Of a stretch of 64,000 bases of DNA, positions 1 through 7,496 are shown in pieces. This DNA comes from CADEDH01 sp050330635 (lineage in GTDB: Bacteria > Actinomycetota > Acidimicrobiia > Acidimicrobiales > SZUA-35), in contig JBHJNQ010000065.1 of assembly GCA_050330635.1 (NCBI GenBank), forward strand, positions 11,853-75,852, in the 5' to 3' direction. Below the pieces are notes generated by a model. It was not told the origin of the DNA, made no database searches, and saw only the letters and a program-made list of their open reading frames with translations. Position 1 is the first letter of the stretch. Each line of letters begins with the position of its first letter. A program made the translations under genes and the position numbers.

Positions 1-504
1 TTCTACGACGAGCTGTCGAGCGGGGCGTTCCTGGCGTTGCAGGCCGAGGCCTTCGCTTGGCACCGGCGGTTCCTGGCGGCGCGGTGGGGCGACTACGGCC
101 GACCGACCCGGTTGACGATCGTGCAGGGGGCGTTGATCTCGGCCGGGGATCTGGTGCAGATCGAACGGGTCCGCCATGTCGCCCGCCGGGCCGTGCTGGC
201 TCTCATGGACGACGAGCGAATCGACCTGCTGGTCAGTCCCACCGCCGGCTACGGGGCCACCCCGTTCACCGGGGCCGACCCGGCCGCCATCGCCACCAGG
301 GCCCTGCAGACCCCGGCGTGGAACTCGACGGGGATGCCGGCGTTGTCGGTACCGATGGGCCTCGACCCCGACGGGCTGCCCCTGGGGTTGCAGCTCATCG
401 GTCGCCCGTTCCACGACGGGCTCGTCCTCGCCGCCGGTCACGCCTACCAGCAGCGCACCCCCCACCACCTGGCCGTGCCCCCACGCCACGGCGACGGCCG
501 GTAG
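1..504 (+). CDS. Amidase signature family protein, C-terminal part (5' end outside window)
   Basis: The reading frame is open from base 1, so the start lies upstream and about 167 C-terminal residues are seen. The stretch reading PAWNSTGMPALSVPMG, followed by GLPLGLQLIGRPF, is the typical end of amidase-signature enzymes (GatA, urea amidolyase and aryl-amidase relatives), where a Gly-Met-Pro-Ala-Leu-Ser core precedes the GLQLIG strand. The Ser-Ser-Lys catalytic part is not in the window, so the substrate cannot be read. It probably hydrolyses a carboxamide in the cytoplasm. The TAG stop is directly followed by a luciferase-like gene fragment. Confidence 0.85.
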   Translation, partial: FYDELSSGAFLALQAEAFAWHRRFLAARWGDYGRPTRLTIVQGALISAGDLVQIERVRHVARRAVLALMDDERIDLLVSPTAGYGATPFTGADPAAIATRALQTPAWNSTGMPALSVPMGLDPDGLPLGLQLIGRPFHDGLVLAAGHAYQQRTPHHLAVPPRHGDGR

Positions 505-509
505 CCGAC

Positions 510-883
510 CGACCGGCCGCTGTCGTCGCCCTGCCGCCCGCCGACTACGACGGGTTCGTCGACTACGTCAACGAGACGGGTCGCATGGTCATCGGCACGC
601 CGAGATGGCCATCGCCCAGCTCGAGCGGTTGCATGAGAAGACCGGTGGGTTCGGCACCTACCTGTTCCTCGGGGCCGATCTGGCCAACTGGCGGGCCACG
701 AAGGAGAGCTACGAGCTGTTCGCCTACGAGGTGATGCCCCACTTCACCGGCCAAGCGGCGCCCGTCCAGGCCAGCTACGACCAAGTGGTGGGGGCCGGCT
801 CGCGGTGGGTCGACGCCACCCTCGGCGCCCAGCTCACCGCCACCGCTGCCTACGAGGCCGAGCGCGCCGCCCGCACCGGCTGA
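510..883 (+). pseudogene. Luciferase-like (LLM) flavin oxidoreductase, 3' remnant with a frameshift
   Basis: Two overlapping frames together read as the C-terminus of an LLM-class flavin-dependent monooxygenase. The first (about 531-600) ends in GRMVIGTP; the second (about 604-883) reads EMAIAQLERLHEKTGGFG and continues with a TKESYELFA/VMPHF segment typical of the family tail. Inserting one G near base 600 joins them, so one base has been lost. There is no N-terminal half: the flavin-binding barrel is missing and the amidase gene sits directly upstream. I read it as a truncated, frameshifted remnant. An assembly error could explain the frameshift but not the missing 5' part. Confidence 0.7.
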
Positions 884-911
884 ACCCGGGGGTCAGCGCC
901 GGGTCGGTTGC

Positions 912-917
912 TAGGCT
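912..917 (+). promoter_or_regulatory. -10 box of the tRNA-Ser promoter
   Basis: TAGGCT lies 7 bases before the first base of the tRNA. The same TAGNNT hexamer precedes many protein genes in this window at similar distance. No clear -35 element is seen. Confidence 0.5.
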
Positions 918-924
918 CATCGGT

Positions 925-1014
<90 letters not shown>

Positions 1015-1200
1015 AGTGTTCCCTGGTCGGTGCGTCTTGGGTGGACGAGATGCGATCAGTTGCCCCGGGTGGTTGGGGTTTCTGGTGTCACCCCTCAAGA
1101 CACCTCAAGGCAGCGCCGGGATGTTTGTTGGCCGCCCGGAGCGGGCGGGGGATCCTTGACACTGTTGGCCCCGGGGTCACCGGTCGGCTCTATCCTTGGA

Positions 1201-1401
1201 ATCAGGTCCACGATCGAGCTCCCCGACGATGTCGCCGCCGCCCTCGCCGCTGCGGCGGCTGAGCGGGCCGCGGCCGGTACCAGTCTGGCGCCAGCGGAAT
1301 CTCGGTCGGGCCCGCTGGGCGAGGGACTCGCCAGCTTCGGAAAGTCGGGTTGGCGAGTCTTGGGCCGTTGCAGCGGTCTACGCTGCCCGCAGCTGGGGTG
1401 A
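1201..1401 (+). pseudogene. Ribbon-helix-helix (VapB-like) antitoxin remnant
   Basis: The frame opens with an ATC codon followed by RSTIELPDDVAAALAAAAAERA, which resembles the N-terminus of small VapB/CopG-type antitoxins (usually M-R-T-T-I-E-L-P-D-D). An ATG-to-ATC change would remove the start codon, and there is no other start nearby in this frame. A possible -10 (TATCCT, 1191-1196) ends four bases before it. The C-terminal half does not resemble a normal antitoxin. No toxin gene follows. Short and low confidence. Confidence 0.35.
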
Positions 1402-1572
1402 TCAGTCAGCTTCCTGAGTAGGCCGTATTCGACCGCTACCTATGGGTGGCGGTCGGCATCCTGGTGGCGCTCGCCGTCGTGATGCAGCCCGCTTGGTCGG
1501 TGATCCCGGCTATTGATGCAGACGGCGGCTGGCCATCCTCCAGTGTCACCGGCCTCGGTTACAGTCTCGAAT

Positions 1573-1737
1573 ATGACCGATGTTCGAAACGATCGGGTGA
1601 TGCCTGCTGGGGAGGCTCGCCGGCTCACGATGATCGAGCGTGCCCGTCGGGAGACGGGCCGGGCGATGTCGGCTGATGAGGCGATTCGATGGTACGAGGG
1701 CTGGCGGGCGGAGCGTGAGGCCGCCGAAGCCGGGTGA
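1573..1737 (+). CDS. Small hypothetical protein, first gene of an antitoxin/toxin-like pair
   Basis: A 54-residue, charged, probably helical protein (core SADEAIRWYEGWRAEREAAEAG). Its stop overlaps the start of the next small gene by four bases (GTGA), the spacing typical of toxin-antitoxin operons. The start at 1573 is the ATG nearest the conserved-looking part; 1603 is an alternative, and no good ribosome site is seen for either. No family is recognised. Confidence 0.4.
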   Translation: MTDVRNDRVMPAGEARRLTMIERARRETGRAMSADEAIRWYEGWRAEREAAEAG

Positions 1738-1994
1738 CCCTGCGGGTCGTCGAGCGGGCCCGTCAGACCTGGACTGGGCTAGCTCCCCTTGACTTCGACG
1801 CCGTTGATGACCTGGTCGCCGCTTTCATCGAGGACCCGACCGAGCAGGCTTGGCGCCACGTCGACGTCGTCGGGCGCCTGGAGACCGGCGGCTACGACGT
1901 TGCCGTCGTGCGATCCCGACGAGTGTTGGCCATGATCGAAGTCGGCCAGCTGACCTTGTTCAGCATCGGTGTCCCGGCCGATGGCGACGAGTGA
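1734..1994 (+). CDS. Small hypothetical protein, possibly RelE/ParE-like
   Basis: An 86-residue protein starting with GTG inside the stop of the preceding gene. The C-terminal half (about residues 52-80: GGYDVAVVRSRRVLAMIEVG, then QLTLFSIGV) has the alternating-strand look of RelE/ParE toxins, in which a basic strand is followed by a hydrophobic strand. The overall pI is not obviously basic and the usual catalytic residues cannot be assigned, so the toxin idea rests mainly on size, order and coupling. It may be an ordinary hypothetical gene. Confidence 0.4.
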   Translation: MTLRVVERARQTWTGLAPLDFDAVDDLVAAFIEDPTEQAWRHVDVVGRLETGGYDVAVVRSRRVLAMIEVGQLTLFSIGVPADGDE

Positions 1995-2156
1995 GCTCGG
2001 TCCAGCCGTACCATCCTGGTACCAGGATTCGGCTCGAGGTTGGGTGGCGAATTCGGAAGCCGACCCCGTGTCGGTGATGGGTCGGACCGTGGGGGTGATC
2101 CATGTCGTCAGCGACGCCACCGCACCCTTGGACGACGGCATTATCCAAGGTCCCAC
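1981..2156 (+). pseudogene. GAF-type sensor end, out of frame with the following GGDEF domain
   Basis: In the frame starting at ATG 1981 the sequence VSVMGRTVGVIHVVSDATAP resembles the last strands of a GAF domain (a Pro-x-x-x-x-Gly-x-x-x-Gly-x-hydrophobic pattern). The linker helix usual for GAF-GGDEF proteins (LANHAGGRLGMLRVMAE) appears in the next frame from about 2160. A single-base frameshift near 2140-2160 therefore separates sensor from output domain. The N-terminal part of the GAF domain is also absent. Confidence 0.5.
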
Positions 2157-2945
2157 ATGCTCGCCAATCACGCTGGGGGCCGGCTGGGCATGCTACGGGT
2201 GATGGCCGAGTCCCAACTCCAAGCCTCCACCGACGGCCTGACGGGGCTCGCCAATAGGCGTGCCTTCGACGACGCGTTCCTGCAACTCCGCGATCGCTCA
2301 CCGCACGCACCCTGCGTGATCGCCATGGCCGATCTCGATCGCTTCAAAGCGATCAACGACACCTACGGTCACGAGACCGGCGATCGGGCCCTGCGCGTCT
2401 TCGCCGACACGCTCCGCAGCGCCGTGCGCGCCAATGACTTGGTAGCGCGACGTGGCGGCGAGGAGTTCGCGCTCGCCTTGCCCGACTGCGACACCCACTC
2501 GGCGACAGAAGTCCTCGAACGGGTTCGTCTGCACCTGCAACGGGCGATCAAGGAAGCGGGGCTGCCGTCGTTCACCGCCAGCTTCGGAATGACACCGGGA
2601 TTCCTGGCCGAGGACCTCGATCTGCTGCTCGCCCGGGCCGATGCCGGACTGTCCGAAGCCAAACGCGGCGGCCGCTACAAGATCGTCGCCTTCTCGGCCG
2701 CCGATCTCGACGGCGCCTCGGAGCGGGCCGCATTGTTGGCCCCGAGCGATGCCTTACTTCTTATGATCCCGGTCATGGAGCGCCACCCACGGCTCGGCCT
2801 GCCGATGAGCCTCGACGAGGTCGGTGAGCTGCTCGGGTGGAATGAAGCCGACAGGGACGCGCACTTTCGCGCCTTGGACGACCGACCTGCCCCCGAACTC
2901 GATGAGGTTGTGGCCCGGATCGCCGCACGCTCCTCGACTCGGTGA
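2157..2945 (+). CDS. GGDEF domain protein (diguanylate cyclase), 5'-truncated
   Basis: 262 residues from ATG 2157. The GGDEF domain holds DGLTGLANRRAFDD, MADLDRFKAINDTYGHETGD and the active-site loop RRGGEEFALALP, so diguanylate cyclase chemistry (2 GTP to c-di-GMP) is possible. A typical RxxD inhibitory site is not seen just upstream. About 80 extra C-terminal residues (LLLMIPVMERH onward) look like a small helical domain of unknown role. The sensor half lies in another frame, so the protein is either truncated and unregulated or the gene is dead. A GTGA overlap links it to a 45-residue reading frame downstream. Confidence 0.6.
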   Translation: MLANHAGGRLGMLRVMAESQLQASTDGLTGLANRRAFDDAFLQLRDRSPHAPCVIAMADLDRFKAINDTYGHETGDRALRVFADTLRSAVRANDLVARRGGEEFALALPDCDTHSATEVLERVRLHLQRAIKEAGLPSFTASFGMTPGFLAEDLDLLLARADAGLSEAKRGGRYKIVAFSAADLDGASERAALLAPSDALLLMIPVMERHPRLGLPMSLDEVGELLGWNEADRDAHFRALDDRPAPELDEVVARIAARSSTR

Positions 2946-3079
2946 GCGAACTCGACTGGCGTGCCCTGACGGTAGAGGGCGAGACCCGGTCGGCAATCTA
3001 CGCTGAGAGTTTCCTGGCTCGCTTGGCCGAGGCGCTGGCTGGGACGGGGTATGCCTCTTCACCCGTCAGACCTTGCTGA
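2942..3079 (+). CDS. Very small hypothetical protein
   Basis: GTG at 2942 overlaps the stop of the GGDEF gene. The 45-residue product begins MSELDWRALTVEGETRSAIY and looks helical. It runs into the 3' end of the convergent PIN gene. The support is coupling only; it may be the front of a longer gene that has been lost. Confidence 0.25.
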   Translation: MSELDWRALTVEGETRSAIYAESFLARLAEALAGTGYASSPVRPC

Positions 3080-3480
3080 TCTGGACGTTCGGGTAGGGTG
3101 CCGCGAGCCGCTCGAGGTCGGCTACATCGGATGTCAGAGCTAGTCCGCCGTCGGTTTCGATTGCGGCTGCGACTGCATGGGAGTCGGCAAGTGGTTCGGA
3201 TCCTGCGCCGGCAGCGGTGAGGACCCCGCCGACGATTCGGGCGAACGAGCGGGTCGGTGTCTTGGAGGGCAACGCCTGACGCCCCGCTGAGCATGGCATC
3301 GACGATCTGACTCCGGCTTGTCCCGCGGTACAGCTCAGCAACGGGGTCGCAGGCGACGACAACGTCGCGTCCGAGTCGATCGGCGGCGGTGAGCGCTGCT
3401 CGGACGCGATCGAACCCGTCAGAGCCGGGCTGGCCCAGCGCCGAAACTGCCTCAGCATCGAGGACGAGTCGAGGGCTCAA
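3066..3480 (-). pseudogene. PIN-domain (VapC-like) RNase toxin with a frameshift
   Basis: Read from a TTG at 3480, the first half gives LVLDAEAVSALG (first acidic residue) and CDPVAELYRG (second). After a one-base shift near 3250-3262 the other frame continues with ARIVGGVLTAAGAG, PLADSHAVAAA (third Asp) and LTSDVADLERLA (fourth). Together they form a complete PIN fold of about 137 residues with all four metal-binding acids. PIN toxins cleave RNA and are paired with an antitoxin; the DNA just upstream (3481-3630) shows no convincing partner. If the frameshift is an assembly error, the gene would be intact. Confidence 0.65.
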
Positions 3481-3620
3481 CGAAGCAGATCGGAGAAGTG
3501 GTCGACGAGTTGTTTGGGGTGGGAGCGCCACGGCGGGGGGATGCTCGGATTCGACCGTTGAGGCCGTCCACAGGCCGATGAACCCGGGCAAGGAGGGCAG
3601 CGGCGACTCGCTCCTCGTTC

Positions 3621-3626
3621 TAGGCT
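3621..3626 (+). promoter_or_regulatory. -10 box (TAGGCT) of a leaderless promoter
   Basis: TAGGCT ends 6 bases before the GTG start of the 822-residue protein gene, so transcription should begin at or next to the start codon. Confidence 0.5.
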
Positions 3627-3632
3627 CGAACG

Positions 3633-6101
3633 GTGGATGACGACACGCAGCAGCTCCGCCTCGAACTCGTGGGCATCAGCGGCCCGGCTCTGGAGCCGGG
3701 GGCCGACGAGATCGCCGAGCTCGCCGCCGCCCTCGCTGCGGCTCTGGCCGACGATCCCGATGGCTCGTCGTTCGGGTTGGCCTGTCGGCAGGCCGCGGTC
3801 GCCGCGAGCCTGCGGCTCATGGCCGGTGACCGGAGCATGATCGGCAGGTCGAGCCAGAAGGTGCTCGGATCGGCGCCGGGTGACCGCCCATCGACGGAAG
3901 ACGAATGGTCGCCGATCGCCGTCGTCGGGTGGATGGCCGGGCTGGTCCGTGACGGGCACGTCGATCTACTGCCCGTCCTCGGCAGTCTGGCCAGCTACGG
4001 CGGCCCGTTCCAGGAGCCGGCCGCCGCCCAACTCAGGGCCCTCGACCGCCCGTGGGGCGGCGGCCCGGCCCCCGCGGTGGCGTCCGCTCATCTCGTCACC
4101 AGCGCCCCCGGCGACGAAGAGGAACTGGCACTGGAGGTGACGTTCCCCCACGATCCTCCCCACACCGGCGGCGCTGACGCCGGCCGGGTCGGCCTCGTCG
4201 TGTTGCTCGACACCTTCGCCGGACGCCGGCCGGTCGACGTCATGCTCCTGGAGGACATCGACGCCTATCTCGAGGAGACCCGAACCGGCCGGGGGCTCGT
4301 CCGAGTCGAGGAGGTGTCGGCGCCCGACGCCATGGCGCGGTTGGGGCATGCCATCTGGATCTTCGACCACACGCTGGACGCCGTGGCCGACCTCCCCGAC
4401 GACAGCGACCTCATGCTCGTCCGACCCCTGCTCGAACGGCTCGTCGCCAGCCACCCCGACGATGCGACGTTCGAACCGGCCGAGGTCGACGACGGCGAGC
4501 GAGAGGCAGCCATCGGCGACTTCACCCGGTGGCTCGACGGTGTGCCGCACGGGTTCGACGCCGACGACCTCGACTTCGTTCCTCTCCTCATCGACTTCGC
4601 CGCCGACAACGCCGACGACCCTCGCCGGTGGAGCGCCCGGGTGGTGGTCGAGTTCCTCGAGATGGGCTGCCAGCGGGTGTCGGCCCCACCGCACGAGCTG
4701 GCCGTGCTTCCCGACCTGGTGCGGCACATCGTTCGGTGGGCTCACGATGCCAAGGGCTGGCCGGCCGACCTGACCGCAGCCACCCTCGAGGTCATCGACG
4801 AGGTCCAGCCGCTGTTCGAGGCCGAGCTCGCTGGCGTGGGTTCGGCCCCGGCCGCGGGCGACCACTGCGGCCCGGCCGGTGAGAGCGAGGAGCTGACGGC
4901 AGTCCTGGCCGGCCTCCTCGGCCAGCTGGTTTCCTCCGACGCAGAGTCGGGTTTGATCGTGCCGCCCGCCGGCGGCAGCCACCCCGAGCCCTTCGACGAC
5001 CGACGCCTCCCGGTGGCGCTCCGGGAGCGGGTGGGAGCGATCGCAGCCGAGGCCACCGAGCGAGCCGTTGAACTGTTCGACGCCGAGTTCGCCACCCTGG
5101 TACGACGGCTGATCGCCGATGCCGCCCGCCGCAAGAACACGCCCCTGGGACGAGGTAAGCCACCGATCTGGGCTTCCGCTGCGGTCTACGCCGTGGCCCA
5201 GCTCAACGAGATACCCGGCGGTTGGAGCCCCCTGGCCCGGCCCGCAACCGACATCACCGCTCGCCTGGCCGGAGCACCGACCACCATCGCCACCAAAGCC
5301 AGGACCCTGCGCGACCTGCTCGGCGCCGACCGATTCCCACCCGAGCCCCGCTACCAGCACTCGACCTCGACCGGGCCGACCAGCGACCTGCTGTCGAGCC
5401 TCGCCGGCCTGCTCGGTGGTCCCGGTGAGGTCGGGTCCCCCGCACGACCGTCGGGCAACCAGCCGATCCCGCCGTCGTGGGCGGCCCAACCGGGTTCGGT
5501 CGATCCGACCACCCTCGGGGGAGACTGCTTCGTTCTCCGAGCCAGCCTGGCCGACATTCGCCCGGAGATCTGGCGGCGGGTGCGGGTGCCGGTCGACGCC
5601 ACCTTTGCCCAGCTTCACCATCTGTTCCAGCTGGTCTTCGGCTGGTATGGGTATCACCTCCACGCCTTCGAGATCGGTGACAGCCTGGTCGGTCCCACCG
5701 GAGGTGAGCTCGGCTTCCATGACCCCGACGGCGTCGATGAGGAGAAGCTCCGGCTGTGCGACGCCGTCGGCCCCGGATCGGAGTTCGTCTACGTCTACGA
5801 CTTCGGCGACAACTGGGAGCACCTGGTGGTAGTGGAGGGGGCCGAGAACGTCGACACCAGAACCGACATCGTGACCGGCCAACCCATGGGCTCGTTCGCC
5901 CTGTTGGCGGGAGCCATGGCCGGACCGCCTGAAGACTGCGGAGGCTGGCCCGGCTACACCGAGATCCTCCGTTCGCTCAAGAACAAGAACCGTTCACGTT
6001 CCGGTGACCTGGCCGAGCTGGTGCCCCCCGGCTTCGACCCGACCTACTTCGACGTGTACACCCTCAACCAGGCCGTTCATCGGGCGGGCTGGGACCGCTG
6101 A
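3633..6101 (+). CDS. Large protein with C-terminal pRiA4b ORF-3-like domain
   Basis: 822 residues. The last 190 (from about 630: CFVLRASLADIRPEIWRRV, QLHHLFQLVFGWYGYHLHAF, YVYDFGDNWEHLV, ending GFDPTYFDVYTLN) match the plasmid pRiA4b ORF-3 family (PF07929), including its Trp-Arg-Arg and FGDNWEH signatures; the family occurs on plasmids and in IS1096-like elements and has no proven biochemistry. The first 600 residues are acidic, largely helical and not recognised. No membrane segment or signal peptide. GTG is chosen because of the TAGGCT box 6 bases upstream. The gene is convergent with jetD, 18 bases apart, so it may belong to the same defence neighbourhood. Confidence 0.8.
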   Translation: MDDDTQQLRLELVGISGPALEPGADEIAELAAALAAALADDPDGSSFGLACRQAAVAASLRLMAGDRSMIGRSSQKVLGSAPGDRPSTEDEWSPIAVVGWMAGLVRDGHVDLLPVLGSLASYGGPFQEPAAAQLRALDRPWGGGPAPAVASAHLVTSAPGDEEELALEVTFPHDPPHTGGADAGRVGLVVLLDTFAGRRPVDVMLLEDIDAYLEETRTGRGLVRVEEVSAPDAMARLGHAIWIFDHTLDAVADLPDDSDLMLVRPLLERLVASHPDDATFEPAEVDDGEREAAIGDFTRWLDGVPHGFDADDLDFVPLLIDFAADNADDPRRWSARVVVEFLEMGCQRVSAPPHELAVLPDLVRHIVRWAHDAKGWPADLTAATLEVIDEVQPLFEAELAGVGSAPAAGDHCGPAGESEELTAVLAGLLGQLVSSDAESGLIVPPAGGSHPEPFDDRRLPVALRERVGAIAAEATERAVELFDAEFATLVRRLIADAARRKNTPLGRGKPPIWASAAVYAVAQLNEIPGGWSPLARPATDITARLAGAPTTIATKARTLRDLLGADRFPPEPRYQHSTSTGPTSDLLSSLAGLLGGPGEVGSPARPSGNQPIPPSWAAQPGSVDPTTLGGDCFVLRASLADIRPEIWRRVRVPVDATFAQLHHLFQLVFGWYGYHLHAFEIGDSLVGPTGGELGFHDPDGVDEEKLRLCDAVGPGSEFVYVYDFGDNWEHLVVVEGAENVDTRTDIVTGQPMGSFALLAGAMAGPPEDCGGWPGYTEILRSLKNKNRSRSGDLAELVPPGFDPTYFDVYTLNQAVHRAGWDR

Positions 6102-6119
6102 CATCGACAGTGGGCTCGA

Positions 6120-7496
6120 TCAGCTGCCGGTGCCGCTGATGCGGTCGACGGCGGGGTCCATCGAGTCGAGGGCGGCCAGGAGGTAGCGGTACCCGACTCG
6201 CTCCTGTTCCAGCCGGATCCGTTCCCCCAGCCGGTCCCAGCGCAGGTCGTCGTAGAGATCGGCCTCCTCGGCCGTGAGCCGGGGCAGGGTTCGGCGTTCC
6301 TGGCGCCCCTCGCTGACCCACAGGTGGCGGTGGTCGAGAAGGGTTCGCCGATCCATCAGGAACGATTCCACCCGGTGGAACCGTCGGCGCAGCTCGTCGA
6401 GGATGGCGAATCCGTGGGTGTCGAGATCCCCCCAGTACCACAGGGTCCGATGATCCAACCACCGGGCCGCAGCCAGGCGCTCGGTGCCGAACCCGGCGAC
6501 CCACACCACCATGGCCGCCCGACGTAGGGGAAAGGCCAGGAAGTTGATCTCGTTCTCCACCAGGAACACGGTGGCGACCTCGGGGTCGAGGCGGGCGAAG
6601 GTGGCGGCATCCACCGTCACGTCGGCCACCTCCCGGAGCGGGCCGCGCTGGCCGTCGTCGCTCGCCGTCGCCCCTCGTAGACCGGGTGGCTGGCGGTCGG
6701 GGTCGAGGACCCGAAACCGGACCAGGTTCGGTTTCGACCGGAAGCCGTAGCGCCGCTCGAAGCCGCGCACCCCGCTCGCCTCGCCGTCGACGATCGCCGA
6801 CGGTGCCGCCTGGTCGATCAGCTCGACCAGGACCGCTCGGTGGGCTTCGATCAGTTTGGTGTCGACACCCGGAAGGTCGACCTGGCGGAGATACACCGCC
6901 GGTGCCGGATGGGCCTCGATCCAGTCGACCAGGTCGAGCAGCCGCTCCCACACCTCGAAATGGGCCAGCATGGCAACCGGCCGTCGCCGAAGGAGGGCCA
7001 CCGCTGCCTGCCGCCGCCGCTGGGTCACCACCGCCATCCGTCGCAGATCGGCGGCGGCCGAGCCGAGACCGGCAAGGGCCAGGGCGTCGTCGAGGGAGTC
7101 GACCCACGCTTCGGCCGGGACCTCGTTGGCCCCGAGGACTCGATGGTTGACCCGTCGTCGCTCGATCCGGATCGCCGAAACGGTCGAGAGGTCATCGATC
7201 CAGCGACGGACCTCGTCGAAGCGGTCGGTCAGCTCACGGCTCGTCGGCCGGCGGAGGCGCAGGCGCAGCGGGAAGCCCATGGCCTCGACGTGATCGTCGT
7301 CCCGCTCCTCCCCCTCCCCGTCCCGCCCATCCGCCGCTCCGGCCGGGAGGGCGGGGTCGGCCGGGGCATCGCCGACGGCGGCGGAGATGACGGCCTGCCC
7401 GAGCTGGCCCCGAGCCCAGAGGCGCTCGACCTGGGCTCGGAGTTCGGCCGACGTTGTCCACGGCGCTCTGGTTCTCGTTCGACCGGCCCCCGTCAC
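6120..7496 (-). CDS. jetD: Wadjet anti-plasmid system subunit JetD (Toprim nuclease)
   Basis: 458 residues. The N-terminal half corresponds to DUF3322 and the C-terminal half to DUF2220, which carries a Toprim fold: the Glu in LVENEINFLAFP (about 314) and the DxD in YWGDLDTHGFAILDEL (357 and 359) are the expected metal ligands. In studied Wadjet systems JetD nicks or cuts small circular DNA after loop extrusion by JetABC. A Gly/Asp/Glu-rich insertion (about 43-70) is seen near the N-terminus. It is the last gene of the operon and overlaps jetC by four bases. Confidence 0.93.
   Translation of the reverse strand: MTGAGRTRTRAPWTTSAELRAQVERLWARGQLGQAVISAAVGDAPADPALPAGAADGRDGEGEERDDDHVEAMGFPLRLRLRRPTSRELTDRFDEVRRWIDDLSTVSAIRIERRRVNHRVLGANEVPAEAWVDSLDDALALAGLGSAAADLRRMAVVTQRRRQAAVALLRRRPVAMLAHFEVWERLLDLVDWIEAHPAPAVYLRQVDLPGVDTKLIEAHRAVLVELIDQAAPSAIVDGEASGVRGFERRYGFRSKPNLVRFRVLDPDRQPPGLRGATASDDGQRGPLREVADVTVDAATFARLDPEVATVFLVENEINFLAFPLRRAAMVVWVAGFGTERLAAARWLDHRTLWYWGDLDTHGFAILDELRRRFHRVESFLMDRRTLLDHRHLWVSEGRQERRTLPRLTAEEADLYDDLRWDRLGERIRLEQERVGYRYLLAALDSMDPAVDRISGTGS

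Noticed and set aside
1156..1196. TTGACA followed by TATCCT as a sigma-A promoter
   Set aside because: The spacing is 29 bases, too long for one promoter; only the TATCCT could act, before the antitoxin remnant.
1446..1676. Small hydrophobic plus-strand frame beginning MAVGILVALAVVMQ
   Set aside because: No ribosome site and the rest is not membrane- or protein-like; it overlaps the better small frame at 1573.
3966..5882. Long open frame on the minus strand, and similar long frames at 9119-11077, 19071-20600 and 28716-30716
   Set aside because: They lie opposite strongly supported genes, have no recognisable domain, and arise from the high G/C third positions of the real genes.
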